DNA of 64,000 nt from Alistipes sp. (GTDB taxonomy: Bacteria; Bacteroidota; Bacteroidia; Bacteroidales; Rikenellaceae). The stretch spans positions 1 to 64,000 of the forward strand of contig JAGBFA010000001.1 in NCBI GenBank assembly GCA_017936685.1. The letters are read 5' to 3'. Below, one piece after another: positions 33,185 to 42,153 of the stretch (positions within the stretch are counted from its first letter, which is position 1; every line of letters starts with the position of its first letter). The notes under the pieces were generated by a model. The model was not told the origin of the DNA. It ran no database searches and saw only the letters and a list, made by a program, of their open reading frames with translations. The translations under genes were made by a program, and so were the position numbers.

Positions 33185-33768
33185 GTCAGATGTTTGAACA
33201 AGGGTTTGCACACATCGATCAGTCCGGCCGCACGGCCGAGTATCCGCACCTCCATATTATATATATGGTATATCGAATCCAGCTTCGAGAGATGATAGCG
33301 CAGATCGGCCTCGGTCTGTACGGGCAGTACCTCGGCGAATTGCAATCCGCCGTCGTATATGCGGGCAAAAAGTAAAGTCTCCATTCGCTGCAATACCACA
33401 CCGCGTTTCAACGAGCACGGAGTCAGCAGCGGGGTAGTGTAACGGAGTCTCTCGCCGAACGCACTGCGTAGAACATCGTCCACAGCCCGCTCGACTGCCA
33501 TGACGGCCACTATGCCGTCGTATGACGATGTGTACACGCTGCGCTCCTCCGGACGGCATGCCATGCCGGCAGCGGCCAGATATGCGTCGGTCATAGCTGC
33601 GGCGAACTCCTCCTCCGGAACGAGCAGTGTCTTGGCTCGGGGCAGCACTGCCTCCACGGGAGTCTGGCCATCGCGCAAGTCGGCAGGCAGGTTCTCTGCT
33701 GAAAAAGAGTGTCCACTCAACGGGAGTTGAATGGACACTTTACGATCGGTTATATCTATTTTACTCAT
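33175..33768 (-). CDS. DUF3822 family protein
   Basis: This 197-aa protein matches the Bacteroidota DUF3822 family by neighbourhood (immediately upstream of rsmD) and by its layout: an N-terminal beta region (KVSIQLPLSGHSFS), VYTSSYDGIVAVMAVERAVD in the middle and a C-terminal VRILGRAAGLIDVCKPLF. The fold is thought to resemble the actin/ASKHA ATPases, but no activity is assigned. The start overlaps the stop of the upstream gene by 8 nt, indicating one transcript of three genes. Confidence 0.75.
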   Translation of the reverse strand: MSKIDITDRKVSIQLPLSGHSFSAENLPADLRDGQTPVEAVLPRAKTLLVPEEEFAAAMTDAYLAAAGMACRPEERSVYTSSYDGIVAVMAVERAVDDVLRSAFGERLRYTTPLLTPCSLKRGVVLQRMETLLFARIYDGGLQFAEVLPVQTEADLRYHLSKLDSIYHIYNMEVRILGRAAGLIDVCKPLFKHLTCE

Positions 33769-34510
33769 TGCTGTTGTCGCCTGTCCAGTTACCGGCCTCG
33801 TTGGTAGAGGTCTCCAATGAACCGAAGGTCACGCCGAACTGACGGATCGAAACCTTGCCCTCGTCGGCAGCCTGTTTGAGCCCCATCTCTTTGAGTTCCA
33901 TGTCCGAGCCCTGTGCCGCATAGAAGTTATACTCGTCGGCCAGCAGGTTCCATACCTCCTGATTGTAGGTGTCGGTATCGAGGAAATCGATGTAAGCCGC
34001 ATGGCAGCGAACTACGGGGATTTGCAGACCGGCCGTTACGATGGTAGCCGTATCCAACTCGAATTTCTTTTGATCGGTGAAAGGAATGAAAGGCAGATTG
34101 CGGATCTCGGCCTCGCTCAACTGATAGGGAGCCTTGTCCTTGATATCGAAAATAGTATCCTTGACCGCTACGCGAACGATCTTCTCGTTCTTCCAGTTCT
34201 TGTCGGCCTTGCGGAGCTGTTCGAGAATGGCGGCATTGTCGAGGTTGTTCTCATCATAGATCTCGCTCTTGTACTCAATGGTATCTTCGAGAATGAATCG
34301 TACCAGCTCGTCGAAGTTGTCGGTGAACTTGCCGTAGGCCTTTTTATACTCCTGTTCGGCTGTACGAATGTCCTTGATCTTCTTGATGACGGCGGTTTTG
34401 CGATTTGCGGCCTCCTTCTCGAATTGCACGGGACCTTGGATCTGCTTGAAAATAACGTAGCATAATACGACGATTACTACCGCCAACAAAATCTCTGTTA
34501 CTTTTTTCAT
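33761..34510 (-). CDS. Membrane-anchored hypothetical protein, 249 aa
   Basis: One N-terminal membrane helix (ILLAVVIVVLCYVIF, residues 7-21) anchors a long, largely helical and charged domain that begins FEKEAANRKTAVIKKIKDIRTAEQEYKKAYG. That layout resembles pilin-like proteins or a conserved Bacteroidales protein encoded next to DUF3822, but no prepilin cleavage site is obvious. The function is unknown. It heads the rsmD transcript on the minus strand and is divergent from the helicase gene. Confidence 0.72.
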   Translation of the reverse strand: MKKVTEILLAVVIVVLCYVIFKQIQGPVQFEKEAANRKTAVIKKIKDIRTAEQEYKKAYGKFTDNFDELVRFILEDTIEYKSEIYDENNLDNAAILEQLRKADKNWKNEKIVRVAVKDTIFDIKDKAPYQLSEAEIRNLPFIPFTDQKKFELDTATIVTAGLQIPVVRCHAAYIDFLDTDTYNQEVWNLLADEYNFYAAQGSDMELKEMGLKQAADEGKVSIRQFGVTFGSLETSTNEAGNWTGDNSNE

Positions 34511-34527
34511 TTTAGAATATTTGTTAT

Positions 34528-34535
34528 TAAGTTTG
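34528..34535 (+). promoter_or_regulatory. -7 element of the RecD-like gene
   Basis: TAAGTTTG matches TAnnTTTG and lies 32 nt before the ATG. At the -33 position only a T-run (34503-34507) is present. Confidence 0.5.
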
Positions 34536-34567
34536 TATCAGTTTTTGTTACAAAAAATGTTATCCGC

Positions 34568-35983
34568 ATGCATAGCACACATATTTCGACCCAAATTTAC
34601 GCAAAAATCTCTTTCGACGCAACTATTAACCAAAAAAAAATAATCGAGTCGCTGTCGGAGTTTTTGACTCAGGAGGATTATTCGAAGATTTTTATTCTCA
34701 ACGGATATGCCGGTACGGGCAAAACGACGCTGATTTCGGCACTGGTGGCTGCACTGAAAGATTTGGGGATCAAATGCGTGCTGCTGGCACCCACCGGACG
34801 TGCCGCCAAGGTGCTCACGCAATACTCGTCGCAGACGGCCTACACCATACACAAAAAGATATATCGCGAGCGAACGACGGCCGACTACGAGTCGAAGTTC
34901 TCGCTCAACATCAATCGCGACCGCGGTGCCGTATATATCGTCGACGAGGCCTCGATGCTGTCGTCGGGCGGCGATGCGGGGTCGGTATTCGGCAGCGGCA
35001 ATCTGCTCGACGATCTCATCTCCTATGTACGGCAGGGCAAGGAGTGCCGGTTGATACTCGTGGGCGACGATGCCCAGCTGCCGCCCGTAGGGTCGGATTT
35101 CAGCCCGGCACTGGAACCGTCGGAGCTGCTCCCTTACGGCGATGTCGAATACGGCACCATGAATGAAGTGGTGCGCCAAAATGCCGATTCGGGCATATTG
35201 TTCAACGCCACGCTGGTCAGATGTATGTTGGAGAACAACCTGTGCGAAATACCGCGCTTCGACACTTCGTTCGACGACTTCCGATCGATCGCCGGCGGCG
35301 AGCTGATGGAGTGCTTGCAGGATTGTTACGACCGTTACGGACGCGACGAGACCATCGTCATAACGCGCTCTAACAAGCGTGCCAACCGCTACAACGAGGG
35401 CATACGCCGCTACACGCTCTCGGCCGAGGAGGAGATCGAGAGCGGCGACATGCTCATGATCGTCAAGAACAACTATCACTATACAGAGCGCGTCGAGAAC
35501 TCGCCCATGAGCTTCGTCGCCAACGGCGATACGGCGCGGCTGCGGCGCATACGCCGCTTCGAGGAGTTCTATGGGTTCCGCTTCATCGATGCCGTGCTGT
35601 CGTTTCCCGATTACGATGACTACGAGCTGGAATGCAAGGTGCTGCTCGATACGCTGTCGTCCGAATCGCCGTCGCTTACGCGCGAACAGTCGCAGCAGTT
35701 ATTCTTCGAAGTGGAGAAGGACTACACCGACATACGCAGTAAGATAAAGCGTTACAGGGCTATTCGCGAGAACCCGCATTTCAACGCCATGCAGGTGAAA
35801 TTCGCATACGCCGTCACATGCCACAAGGCGCAGGGCGGACAGTGGCACGCAGTATTCATAGACCGCTGTCTTTTCGGCGACGAGCCCATGACGCGCGACA
35901 TGCTCAGATGGCTCTACACGGCCATTACGCGTGCTACGGAGCGTGTTTATCTGGTAAATTTTGACGAACGATTCTTTGAATAG
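34568..35983 (+). CDS. RecD-like ATP-dependent DNA helicase/exonuclease subunit
   Basis: This 471-aa superfamily 1 helicase has Walker A GYAGTGKTT near residue 50, the Q-rich motif around APTGRAAKVL, Walker B VDEASML near 127, LVGDDAQLPPVG as motif III and the closing FAYAVTCHKAQGGQW with YTAITRA. It resembles the AAA/RecD2-type helicases of Bacteroidota, acting on DNA ends or replication intermediates. A RecB nuclease partner is not seen nearby. It ends 52 nt before the MutS start, and the MutS promoter overlaps its stop region. Confidence 0.85.
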   Translation: MHSTHISTQIYAKISFDATINQKKIIESLSEFLTQEDYSKIFILNGYAGTGKTTLISALVAALKDLGIKCVLLAPTGRAAKVLTQYSSQTAYTIHKKIYRERTTADYESKFSLNINRDRGAVYIVDEASMLSSGGDAGSVFGSGNLLDDLISYVRQGKECRLILVGDDAQLPPVGSDFSPALEPSELLPYGDVEYGTMNEVVRQNADSGILFNATLVRCMLENNLCEIPRFDTSFDDFRSIAGGELMECLQDCYDRYGRDETIVITRSNKRANRYNEGIRRYTLSAEEEIESGDMLMIVKNNYHYTERVENSPMSFVANGDTARLRRIRRFEEFYGFRFIDAVLSFPDYDDYELECKVLLDTLSSESPSLTREQSQQLFFEVEKDYTDIRSKIKRYRAIRENPHFNAMQVKFAYAVTCHKAQGGQWHAVFIDRCLFGDEPMTRDMLRWLYTAITRATERVYLVNFDERFFE

Positions 35984-36005
35984 TCTTGCAAAAAGAGTAT
36001 CTTTG
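35975..36005 (+). promoter_or_regulatory. Promoter of mutS
   Basis: TTTG (35975-35978), a 19-bp spacer and TATCTTTG (35998-36005). It overlaps the last codons of the helicase gene. Confidence 0.7.
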
Positions 36006-36035
36006 CCACTACAAAACCATTAAACCGACATTGGA

Positions 36036-38720
36036 GTGGCAACCGGCAAAACAGATAAAAAAACGGAAAAGAAATATGTAGAGACTCCTCTTATGAAGCA
36101 GTATTACGACATCAAAGCGGTTCACCCCGATGCCATACTGCTGTTCCGCGTGGGCGATTTCTACGAAACATTCGGCGAAGATGCCATCAAGGCCAGCGGC
36201 ATACTCGGCATAACGCTCACGCGTCGCGCCAACGGATCGGCATCGTATGTCGAGCTGGCAGGATTTCCCTATCACGCCATCGACACCTATATGCCCAAAT
36301 TAGTGCGTGCCGGCGAGCGCGTGGCCATCTGCGAGCAGCTCGAAGATCCCAAAACGGTCAAAGGATTGGTCAAGCGCGGAGTGATCGAGTTGGTTACGCC
36401 GGGCATAGTCATGGGCGAGAACCTGCTGGCCAACAAGGAGAACACCTATCTCGCTGCGGTCTATTTCGGCCGGCAAACCACAGGCGTGGCGTTCCTCGAT
36501 GTCTCGACGGGCGAGTTCTACGTTGCCGAGGGCGACGATACATTCGTCGACAAGCTCATATCCAACCTCTCACCCAAAGAGATAGTCTACCAGCGCGGCG
36601 AAGAGGAGCGTTTCCGCGAGTCGTTCGGCTCGAAGCACTACACCTACCGTCTCGACGAGTGGGTATTCTCCGAGCAGATCAATCGCGGCAAGCTGTGTAC
36701 GCAGCTGGGCACGCAGTCGTTAAAGGGTTTCGGCATCGAACACATGACCGCCGGCATCTCGGCCGCGGGAGCCATTCTCTATTACCTTGAATTTACCGAG
36801 CATAAGAATACAGGACACATCAACTCCATATCGCGCATCGACCGCAACGATGCGGTGTGGATCGACAGATTCACTATCCGCAATCTCGAACTCTTTTCGT
36901 CGAATGCCTCGCGCGAGAAATGCAGTTTCGCCGATGTCATGGACCGTACTCTGACGGCTATGGGCGGGCGTATGATGAAGCGTTGGATAGCCATGCCGTT
37001 GATGGATATGGCCAAGATACGCAAGCGTCAGGACGCGGTGGGGTATATGGTCGATGACGGCGAACTGGCCGAGGCCATGCGCGAGCAGATAGCCTTGATC
37101 GGCGATTTGGAGCGCATTGCATCGAGAATAGCCACCCAGCGCGTCACGCCGCGCGAATTGGTGCAGCTGAAAAACTCGCTCGCCTCGATCGAGTTGCTCA
37201 AAGCCGCCATGGAGTCGACCGATTATGATGTCCTGCATGAGATGGCAGGCCTGATCGATCCCCTCGCTGAGGTACGCAACCGACTTGCCACCGATCTCTA
37301 TCCCGATCCGCAGAACAACCAGATACAGAAGGGCGGCATCATTGCCGACGGCGTATCGGCCGAGCTGGACGATCTGCGCCGCATAGCCCTGCATGGCAAG
37401 GACTACCTCTCGCAGATACAGCAGCGCGAGAGCGAGCAGACGGGCATACCGTCGTTGAAGATCAGCTATAACAACGTCTTCGGCTACTACATCGAGGTAC
37501 GCAACACGCATAAGGACAAGGTGCCCGAGACGTGGATCCGCAAGCAGACCCTCGCCAACGCCGAACGATATATCACCTCGGAGCTGAAAGAGTACGAGGA
37601 GAAGATCCTCGGAGCCGAGGAGCGCATATTGCAGATCGAGGCGCAGATATATGCCGAGATCATAGCTTTCGTGGCGCAGCACCTCGTGGCATTGCAGCGC
37701 GACGCGCAGGTCATAGCACGTCTCGACTGTCTGCAATCGATGGCTCGCATGGCCGTCGAGCGACGGTATGTGCGTCCCGTGCTCGACGAGGGGCACCGCA
37801 TAGAGATCAAGCAGGGACGGCACCCTGTAATAGAGACGTTGATGCCCGTGGGCGAGGAGTATATACCCAACGATATCATGCTCGACGACAAGGAGCAGCA
37901 GATCATCATCATTACGGGTCCCAACATGTCGGGTAAATCGGCTCTGCTGCGACAAACGGCACTCATCGTGCTGATGGCGCAGATGGGATCGTTCGTCCCG
38001 GCCGCCGAGGCGCATATCGGCATCGTCGACAAGATCTTCACGCGCGTCGGCGCGTCGGACAACCTCTCGCAGGGTGAATCGACCTTCATGGTGGAGATGT
38101 TGGAGTCGGCAAGTATTCTCAATAACATCTCCGAGCGCAGCATCGTGCTGCTCGACGAGATCGGGCGCGGCACGAGCACCTACGACGGCATATCGATAGC
38201 GTGGGCCATGGTCGAATATCTCCACAACAATCCGACGGCACACGCCCGAACGCTCTTTGCCACCCATTACCACGAACTCAACGAGATGGAACACATGCTG
38301 CCGCGCGTGAAGAACTACCACGTGACGGTCAAGGAGATCGACAAGACGATCGTCTTCCTGCGCAAACTTGTCCGCGGCGGCACCGAACACTCGTTCGGTA
38401 TACATGTGGCACGCATGGCAGGCATGCCGCAGTCGGTCGTGGCACGAGCCGAAGCCATATTGCAGAATCTCGAACAGGTGTACGGTAACAATGAGATAGT
38501 TCCGAGTGGAGAGTTAAAGAATCGCTCGAAGAAACGCCATAGCCTCAAAGAGGAGGTTGTCGAAGCCGCCGGCAGCAATATCCAGCTGTCGATGTTCCAG
38601 CTCGATGATCCCGTTCTGGTGCAGATACGCGATCAGATCAAGGGTCTCGACATCAACTCCCTGACCCCTCTCGAAGCACTGAACAAGCTCAACGAGATAA
38701 AGAAGATAGCAGGATTATAA
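36036..38720 (+). CDS. mutS: DNA mismatch repair protein MutS
   Basis: Recognises mispaired bases and starts repair with MutL. The 894-aa protein has the mismatch-reading motif GDFYETFGEDA near residue 42, the lever/clamp region, Walker A ITGPNMSGKS near 630, Walker B VLLDEIGRGTSTYDG and the signature GEST. The C-terminal helix-turn-helix region ends the protein normally. The start is a GTG at 36036, the only plausible start near the conserved N-terminus; it fits a transcript start near 36011. Confidence 0.95.
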   Translation: MATGKTDKKTEKKYVETPLMKQYYDIKAVHPDAILLFRVGDFYETFGEDAIKASGILGITLTRRANGSASYVELAGFPYHAIDTYMPKLVRAGERVAICEQLEDPKTVKGLVKRGVIELVTPGIVMGENLLANKENTYLAAVYFGRQTTGVAFLDVSTGEFYVAEGDDTFVDKLISNLSPKEIVYQRGEEERFRESFGSKHYTYRLDEWVFSEQINRGKLCTQLGTQSLKGFGIEHMTAGISAAGAILYYLEFTEHKNTGHINSISRIDRNDAVWIDRFTIRNLELFSSNASREKCSFADVMDRTLTAMGGRMMKRWIAMPLMDMAKIRKRQDAVGYMVDDGELAEAMREQIALIGDLERIASRIATQRVTPRELVQLKNSLASIELLKAAMESTDYDVLHEMAGLIDPLAEVRNRLATDLYPDPQNNQIQKGGIIADGVSAELDDLRRIALHGKDYLSQIQQRESEQTGIPSLKISYNNVFGYYIEVRNTHKDKVPETWIRKQTLANAERYITSELKEYEEKILGAEERILQIEAQIYAEIIAFVAQHLVALQRDAQVIARLDCLQSMARMAVERRYVRPVLDEGHRIEIKQGRHPVIETLMPVGEEYIPNDIMLDDKEQQIIIITGPNMSGKSALLRQTALIVLMAQMGSFVPAAEAHIGIVDKIFTRVGASDNLSQGESTFMVEMLESASILNNISERSIVLLDEIGRGTSTYDGISIAWAMVEYLHNNPTAHARTLFATHYHELNEMEHMLPRVKNYHVTVKEIDKTIVFLRKLVRGGTEHSFGIHVARMAGMPQSVVARAEAILQNLEQVYGNNEIVPSGELKNRSKKRHSLKEEVVEAAGSNIQLSMFQLDDPVLVQIRDQIKGLDINSLTPLEALNKLNEIKKIAGL

Positions 38721-38761
38721 ACAAACTGTGACACATAATAGGGTAATACAATAATGAAAGT

Positions 38762-39073
38762 GTGCGTTGTCCACGAAACATTTATGAATATGTACTGGGC
38801 GGAGAAGAGGACAAAAAGTTGCTTGACATTCGCATATTTGAAGAGTCAACCAAGCGAGCAGCCTACAAACGCCAGACGGAGGTCGCCGAGAAACAAGGTC
38901 TTTCTAATTGTCCGCTCTGCGCTTTGGGTGACAATGTTAACAAAACCCGTATATACAAACTTTCTGAGATGGACGCTGACCATGTAACTGCATGGAGTAA
39001 GGGCGGGGCGACCAGCGCAGAGAACTGTGAGATGCTATGCAAAACCCATAACCGTTCAAAGGGGAATAGATAG
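38762..39073 (+). pseudogene. C-terminal remnant of an HNH endonuclease
   Basis: The 103-codon frame ends with a clear HNH motif: NCPLCALG, then MDADHVTAWSKGGATS and NCEMLCKTHNRSKG. Before it, LDIRIFEESTKRAAYKRQ is the linker usually found just upstream of the HNH in large DUF262/GmrSD-like or related nucleases. The large N-terminal part is missing, so this is probably a broken gene. A GTG at 38762 could still start a small protein. Composition is AT-richer than mutS. Confidence 0.65.
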
Positions 39074-39080
39074 AATATAT

Positions 39081-39119
39081 TATTTTGAGAGTGTTATATT
39101 AATTAATTCTCTCAAAATA
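39081..39119. repeat. Inverted repeat at the recombinase start
   Basis: TATTTTGAGAG (39081-39091) and CTCTCAAAATA (39109-39119) form an 11-bp perfect inverted repeat around a 17-bp AT-rich spacer. The right arm overlaps the A of the recombinase ATG. It could be a recombinase binding or control site, or a terminator for the upstream remnant. Confidence 0.55.
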
Positions 39120-40042
39120 TGAATAAGAAAAGAACATTTCATGAAGTTTCTGAGATTTGGTGCGATGCTAAACGTCCGATAGTGAAACATTCTACTATGT
39201 GTGCTTATCTGCTTACATTACAGACACATTTATTGCCACGGTTCGGTGCCATGGAAATAATAAGAGAAAATGATGTACAGCAGTTTGTAATAGACAAATG
39301 TACTTCAGGATTGGCAAAGAAAACGGTTCGGGATATGGTGGCCGTGCTCAAATCCGTTATCAAGTACGGGAGCAAGCACGGAATTTTCCTATTTGAAGAA
39401 TGGAAAATCGAATATCCTACCAATGATAGGAGTAGAATGTTGCCAACTTTACCACTAAATCATCAGCGGGTATTGATGCGCTACTTGATAGAACAGCCTA
39501 CTCCACAAAATATAGGTGTGCTGTTAGCACTATGTACAGGAATGAGAATAGGTGAAGTATGTGCCTTAAAATGGGAAGATGTCGATTTTATTCAAAAGAC
39601 TGTCACGGTGAAGCACACCGTTGGCAGAATATATAACTGTAAATTGAAACTGACTGAAAGGATTTGTTCTTCCCCGAAAACCAAAAATTCCAGTCGAGAG
39701 ATACCTATATCCAAGCAGCTATTCCATGCATTGAAAGCAGTACGAAAACAGTCTCAATCTCCTTATGTAGTAGGGACATCTACACAATCGAAAGAACCTC
39801 GAGCTTATCGCGATTATTTTGGCAGATTACTAAAACGATTGAATATTCCACATTTGGTCTTTCACGGACTCCGACATACATTTGCAACCAGATGCATTGA
39901 GAGCCAGTGCGATTATAAAACCGTCAGTGCTATACTTGGCCATTCGAATGTAGCGACGACACTTAACCTATATGTTCACCCTAATCTCAACCAGAAGAAA
40001 CGATGTATTGACCGTATGAGTAATTTCGTGGGAATAATGTGA
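39119..40042 (+). CDS. Tyrosine recombinase/integrase
   Basis: A 307-aa site-specific recombinase. The N-terminal SAM-like core-binding domain (about residues 1-105) precedes a catalytic domain with arginine in GMRIGEVCALKW, HGLRHTF with the His-x-x-Arg pair, GHSN and the nucleophile tyrosine in LNLYVHP. It represents the integrase of an integrated element or a DNA invertase. The only associated gene is the HNH remnant, so the element seems to be degraded. Base composition and neighbours differ from the core genes on both sides. Confidence 0.85.
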   Translation: MNKKRTFHEVSEIWCDAKRPIVKHSTMCAYLLTLQTHLLPRFGAMEIIRENDVQQFVIDKCTSGLAKKTVRDMVAVLKSVIKYGSKHGIFLFEEWKIEYPTNDRSRMLPTLPLNHQRVLMRYLIEQPTPQNIGVLLALCTGMRIGEVCALKWEDVDFIQKTVTVKHTVGRIYNCKLKLTERICSSPKTKNSSREIPISKQLFHALKAVRKQSQSPYVVGTSTQSKEPRAYRDYFGRLLKRLNIPHLVFHGLRHTFATRCIESQCDYKTVSAILGHSNVATTLNLYVHPNLNQKKRCIDRMSNFVGIM

Positions 40043-40061
40043 TGATGTTCATAAGCAACAA

Positions 40062-40091
40062 TGGGCTGTCTAAAACTGATTAGACAGCCCA
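40062..40091. repeat. Inverted repeat between integrase and pyrB
   Basis: TGGGCTGTCTA and TAGACAGCCCA form a perfect 11-bp stem around an 8-base loop. It sits between convergent genes and may act as a bidirectional terminator, though neither side has a strong T-run. Confidence 0.6.
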
Positions 40092-40108
40092 TATTGTTAT
40101 GATTACAA

Positions 40109-41194
40109 TTATCTTGCTTTGGCCTCGCAATAGACGCACCGATATACTCCCGGTTCGGTCTGCGATTCCCTGAACAGCGGCTTGACCGGTTCGAGGTTGG
40201 ATATGCAGCGTGCATTGGAGCATACATGCCCCTCGCTCACGGCTCCTTCAAACGCCGAAGTCGAGGGTGTCGGGTCGTTCTCCGCCCATTCGAGCAGACG
40301 CAGCATCAGTGCCATACGCACGAACTTGCCGTTCTCCACTTGACGGAAATAGGCTGCACGCGGATCGGCATCTACCTCCTGCAAAATCTCGTTGACACGC
40401 GGAAGCGGGTGCAGGACAGCCATTTTGCTCTTTGCCGCCGCGAGCTTCTTGGCATCGAGTACAAAACAGTCTTTCACACGGTCGAACTCCTCTTCGTCTA
40501 AGAAGCGTTCTTTCTGCACACGCGTCATGTAGAGTATGTCTAACTCGGGCATCACGCTCTCCATGTCGCTCACCTCGCGATAATCTATGCCGCACTTGTC
40601 GCAGACCTCTGTCTTGATATACGATGGCAGGCGCAGTTCGGGCGGAGCGATAAGTATGACCTTGACATTCTCATAACGCGACATGGCCTTTATCAGCGAG
40701 TGCACCGTGCGGCCGAATTTCAGATCGCCGCAAAAGCCTATGGTCAGATTGTCCAAGTGTCCAAGCTCGCGCTTGATGGTCAGCAGATCGGTCAGAGTCT
40801 GGGTAGGGTGGCTGTGGCTGCCGTCGCCGGCGTTGATGATCGGCGTGCGCGACACCTCGGTCGCCGCCAGCGGAGCACCCTCTATCGAGTGACGCATGGC
40901 TATGATGTCGGCAAAGCAGTTGATCACGCGCACCGTATCCTGCACGGTCTCGCCCTTGCTGACCGAGGAGTTCTTCGCATCGGAAAAACCTATGACGTTA
41001 CCGCCCAGCTCCATCATGGCCGACGTGAAACTGAGTCGTGTACGCGTACTCGGCTCGTAAAAGAGCGTCGCCAGCTTGCGGCCGCGGCAACACTCGGCAT
41101 ATTTGCGGCGGTTGGCGATTATATCTTCGGCCAGGGCTATTATATCGTTGGTCTCCTCCAATGACAGGTCCGTCGGATCGATCAGATGTTTCAT
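40109..41194 (-). CDS. pyrB: Aspartate carbamoyltransferase with fused PyrI-type zinc domain
   Basis: Forms carbamoyl aspartate, the committed step of UMP synthesis. The 361-aa chain has the carbamoyl-phosphate motif YEPSTRTRLSF, GDGSHSHPTQ, DILYMTRVQKER and HPLPRVNEI. After the catalytic part, about 45 extra residues carry C325, C330, C353 and C356 in VCSNARCISNLEPV and YRCVYCE. This is the spacing and wording of the zinc domain of the regulatory chain PyrI, without the nucleotide-binding allosteric domain. It is the last gene of the pyr operon, 33 nt after pyrE. The zinc domain probably stabilises the assembly; allosteric control by nucleotides is not expected. Confidence 0.9.
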   Translation of the reverse strand: MKHLIDPTDLSLEETNDIIALAEDIIANRRKYAECCRGRKLATLFYEPSTRTRLSFTSAMMELGGNVIGFSDAKNSSVSKGETVQDTVRVINCFADIIAMRHSIEGAPLAATEVSRTPIINAGDGSHSHPTQTLTDLLTIKRELGHLDNLTIGFCGDLKFGRTVHSLIKAMSRYENVKVILIAPPELRLPSYIKTEVCDKCGIDYREVSDMESVMPELDILYMTRVQKERFLDEEEFDRVKDCFVLDAKKLAAAKSKMAVLHPLPRVNEILQEVDADPRAAYFRQVENGKFVRMALMLRLLEWAENDPTPSTSAFEGAVSEGHVCSNARCISNLEPVKPLFRESQTEPGVYRCVYCEAKAR

Positions 41195-41227
41195 ATCATT
41201 AATACTTTATGATCGTTATACGATAAA

Positions 41228-41857
41228 CTACTTTATCCAGCTCTCGTCCGAGAGATTATCTCTGAATGCCAATATGCGCTGCTTGTCTTCGGCCTTTATA
41301 TAGCCTTCGTCCGAGGCCACCTCCACCAGTGCGTCGAGATTCGACAGACTGTGGTTGATGACTCCGGCCGATGCCAGACGCTCCAAACCGCGCTTCATGC
41401 CGTATGTGAATATGCTCACCACGCCGAGCACATCGGCTCCGGCCTCGCGCAGTGCCTCCACGACCTCGATGCAGCTGCCGGCAGTCGATATAAGGTCCTC
41501 CACAACGACGACTTTCTGCCCTTTGTCGAGCCGTCCCTCGATGCGATTGGCACGGCCGTGATCCTTGGCTCCGCTCCGCACGTATCCCATCGGCAGGTCG
41601 AGTATCGTAGCCGTTATGGCGGCGTGTGCGATGCCTGCTGTCGATGTTCCCATCAGCACCTCACACTCCGGGAAATGACGTTTGACAAGCTCGGCCAGGC
41701 CATGCTCGACACGGTTGCGGACGGCCGGTGCCGTCAGGGTCAGACGATTGTCGCAATAGATAGGGCTTTTGATTCCGCTTGCCCATGTAAACGGTTGCTC
41801 CGGACGAAGGAATACGGCTCCTATCGACAACAGATCTTTGGCTATCAGTCTCTCCAT
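41228..41857 (-). CDS. pyrE: Orotate phosphoribosyltransferase
   Basis: Joins orotate to PRPP to give OMP. The 209-aa protein has the PRPP loop VVVVEDLISTAGS near residue 125 and the TWASGIKSPIYCDNR segment near the N-terminus. The open frame extends to 41953, but the ATG at 41857 (MERLIAKDLLS) is chosen, giving a 19-nt gap from the glutaredoxin-like gene. It is the eighth gene of the pyr run. Confidence 0.93.
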   Translation of the reverse strand: MERLIAKDLLSIGAVFLRPEQPFTWASGIKSPIYCDNRLTLTAPAVRNRVEHGLAELVKRHFPECEVLMGTSTAGIAHAAITATILDLPMGYVRSGAKDHGRANRIEGRLDKGQKVVVVEDLISTAGSCIEVVEALREAGADVLGVVSIFTYGMKRGLERLASAGVINHSLSNLDALVEVASDEGYIKAEDKQRILAFRDNLSDESWIK

Positions 41858-41876
41858 ATCAAATAGTTGTTTATGT

Positions 41877-42140
41877 TTATTCTTCCAATGCTCGACGCAG
41901 CAGCGGTTCCATCTCGTCGGCGAATATTCCGCCCTCGTGCACCTTCTCGTCACCGATATAGAACGTCGGCACGTAATAGTAGTCGTAGCGGTCGGCCACC
42001 TCGGGGTGCTCCGACTCTTCGATCATCTCTATGTCGAGTTTGCCAAACTCGGGGTGCGCGGCCTTTTCGGCCTCGATATACTGCAATGCCCGTTTGCAGT
42101 AAGGACAGTTTCGCAGATAAAATAACTTAATGGGTTTCAT
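41877..42140 (-). CDS. Glutaredoxin-like protein
   Basis: An 87-aa thioredoxin-fold protein with the active-site motif CPYC (residues 12-15, in LRNCPYCKRA), a TVP-like VPTFYIG turn and no signal peptide. Glutaredoxins reduce disulfides or bind iron-sulfur clusters. Its place inside a pyrimidine operon, 13 nt after pyrF and 20 nt before pyrE, is unusual. It might support a redox-sensitive step such as the PyrK iron-sulfur cluster, but this is inference. Confidence 0.85.
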   Translation of the reverse strand: MKPIKLFYLRNCPYCKRALQYIEAEKAAHPEFGKLDIEMIEESEHPEVADRYDYYYVPTFYIGDEKVHEGGIFADEMEPLLRRALEE

Positions 42141-42153
42141 GTCAATAACGATG

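Noticed and set aside
38754..38987. 77-aa ORF starting MKVCVVHETF
   Set aside because: It is out of frame with the recognisable HNH motif and is a shadow of that remnant.
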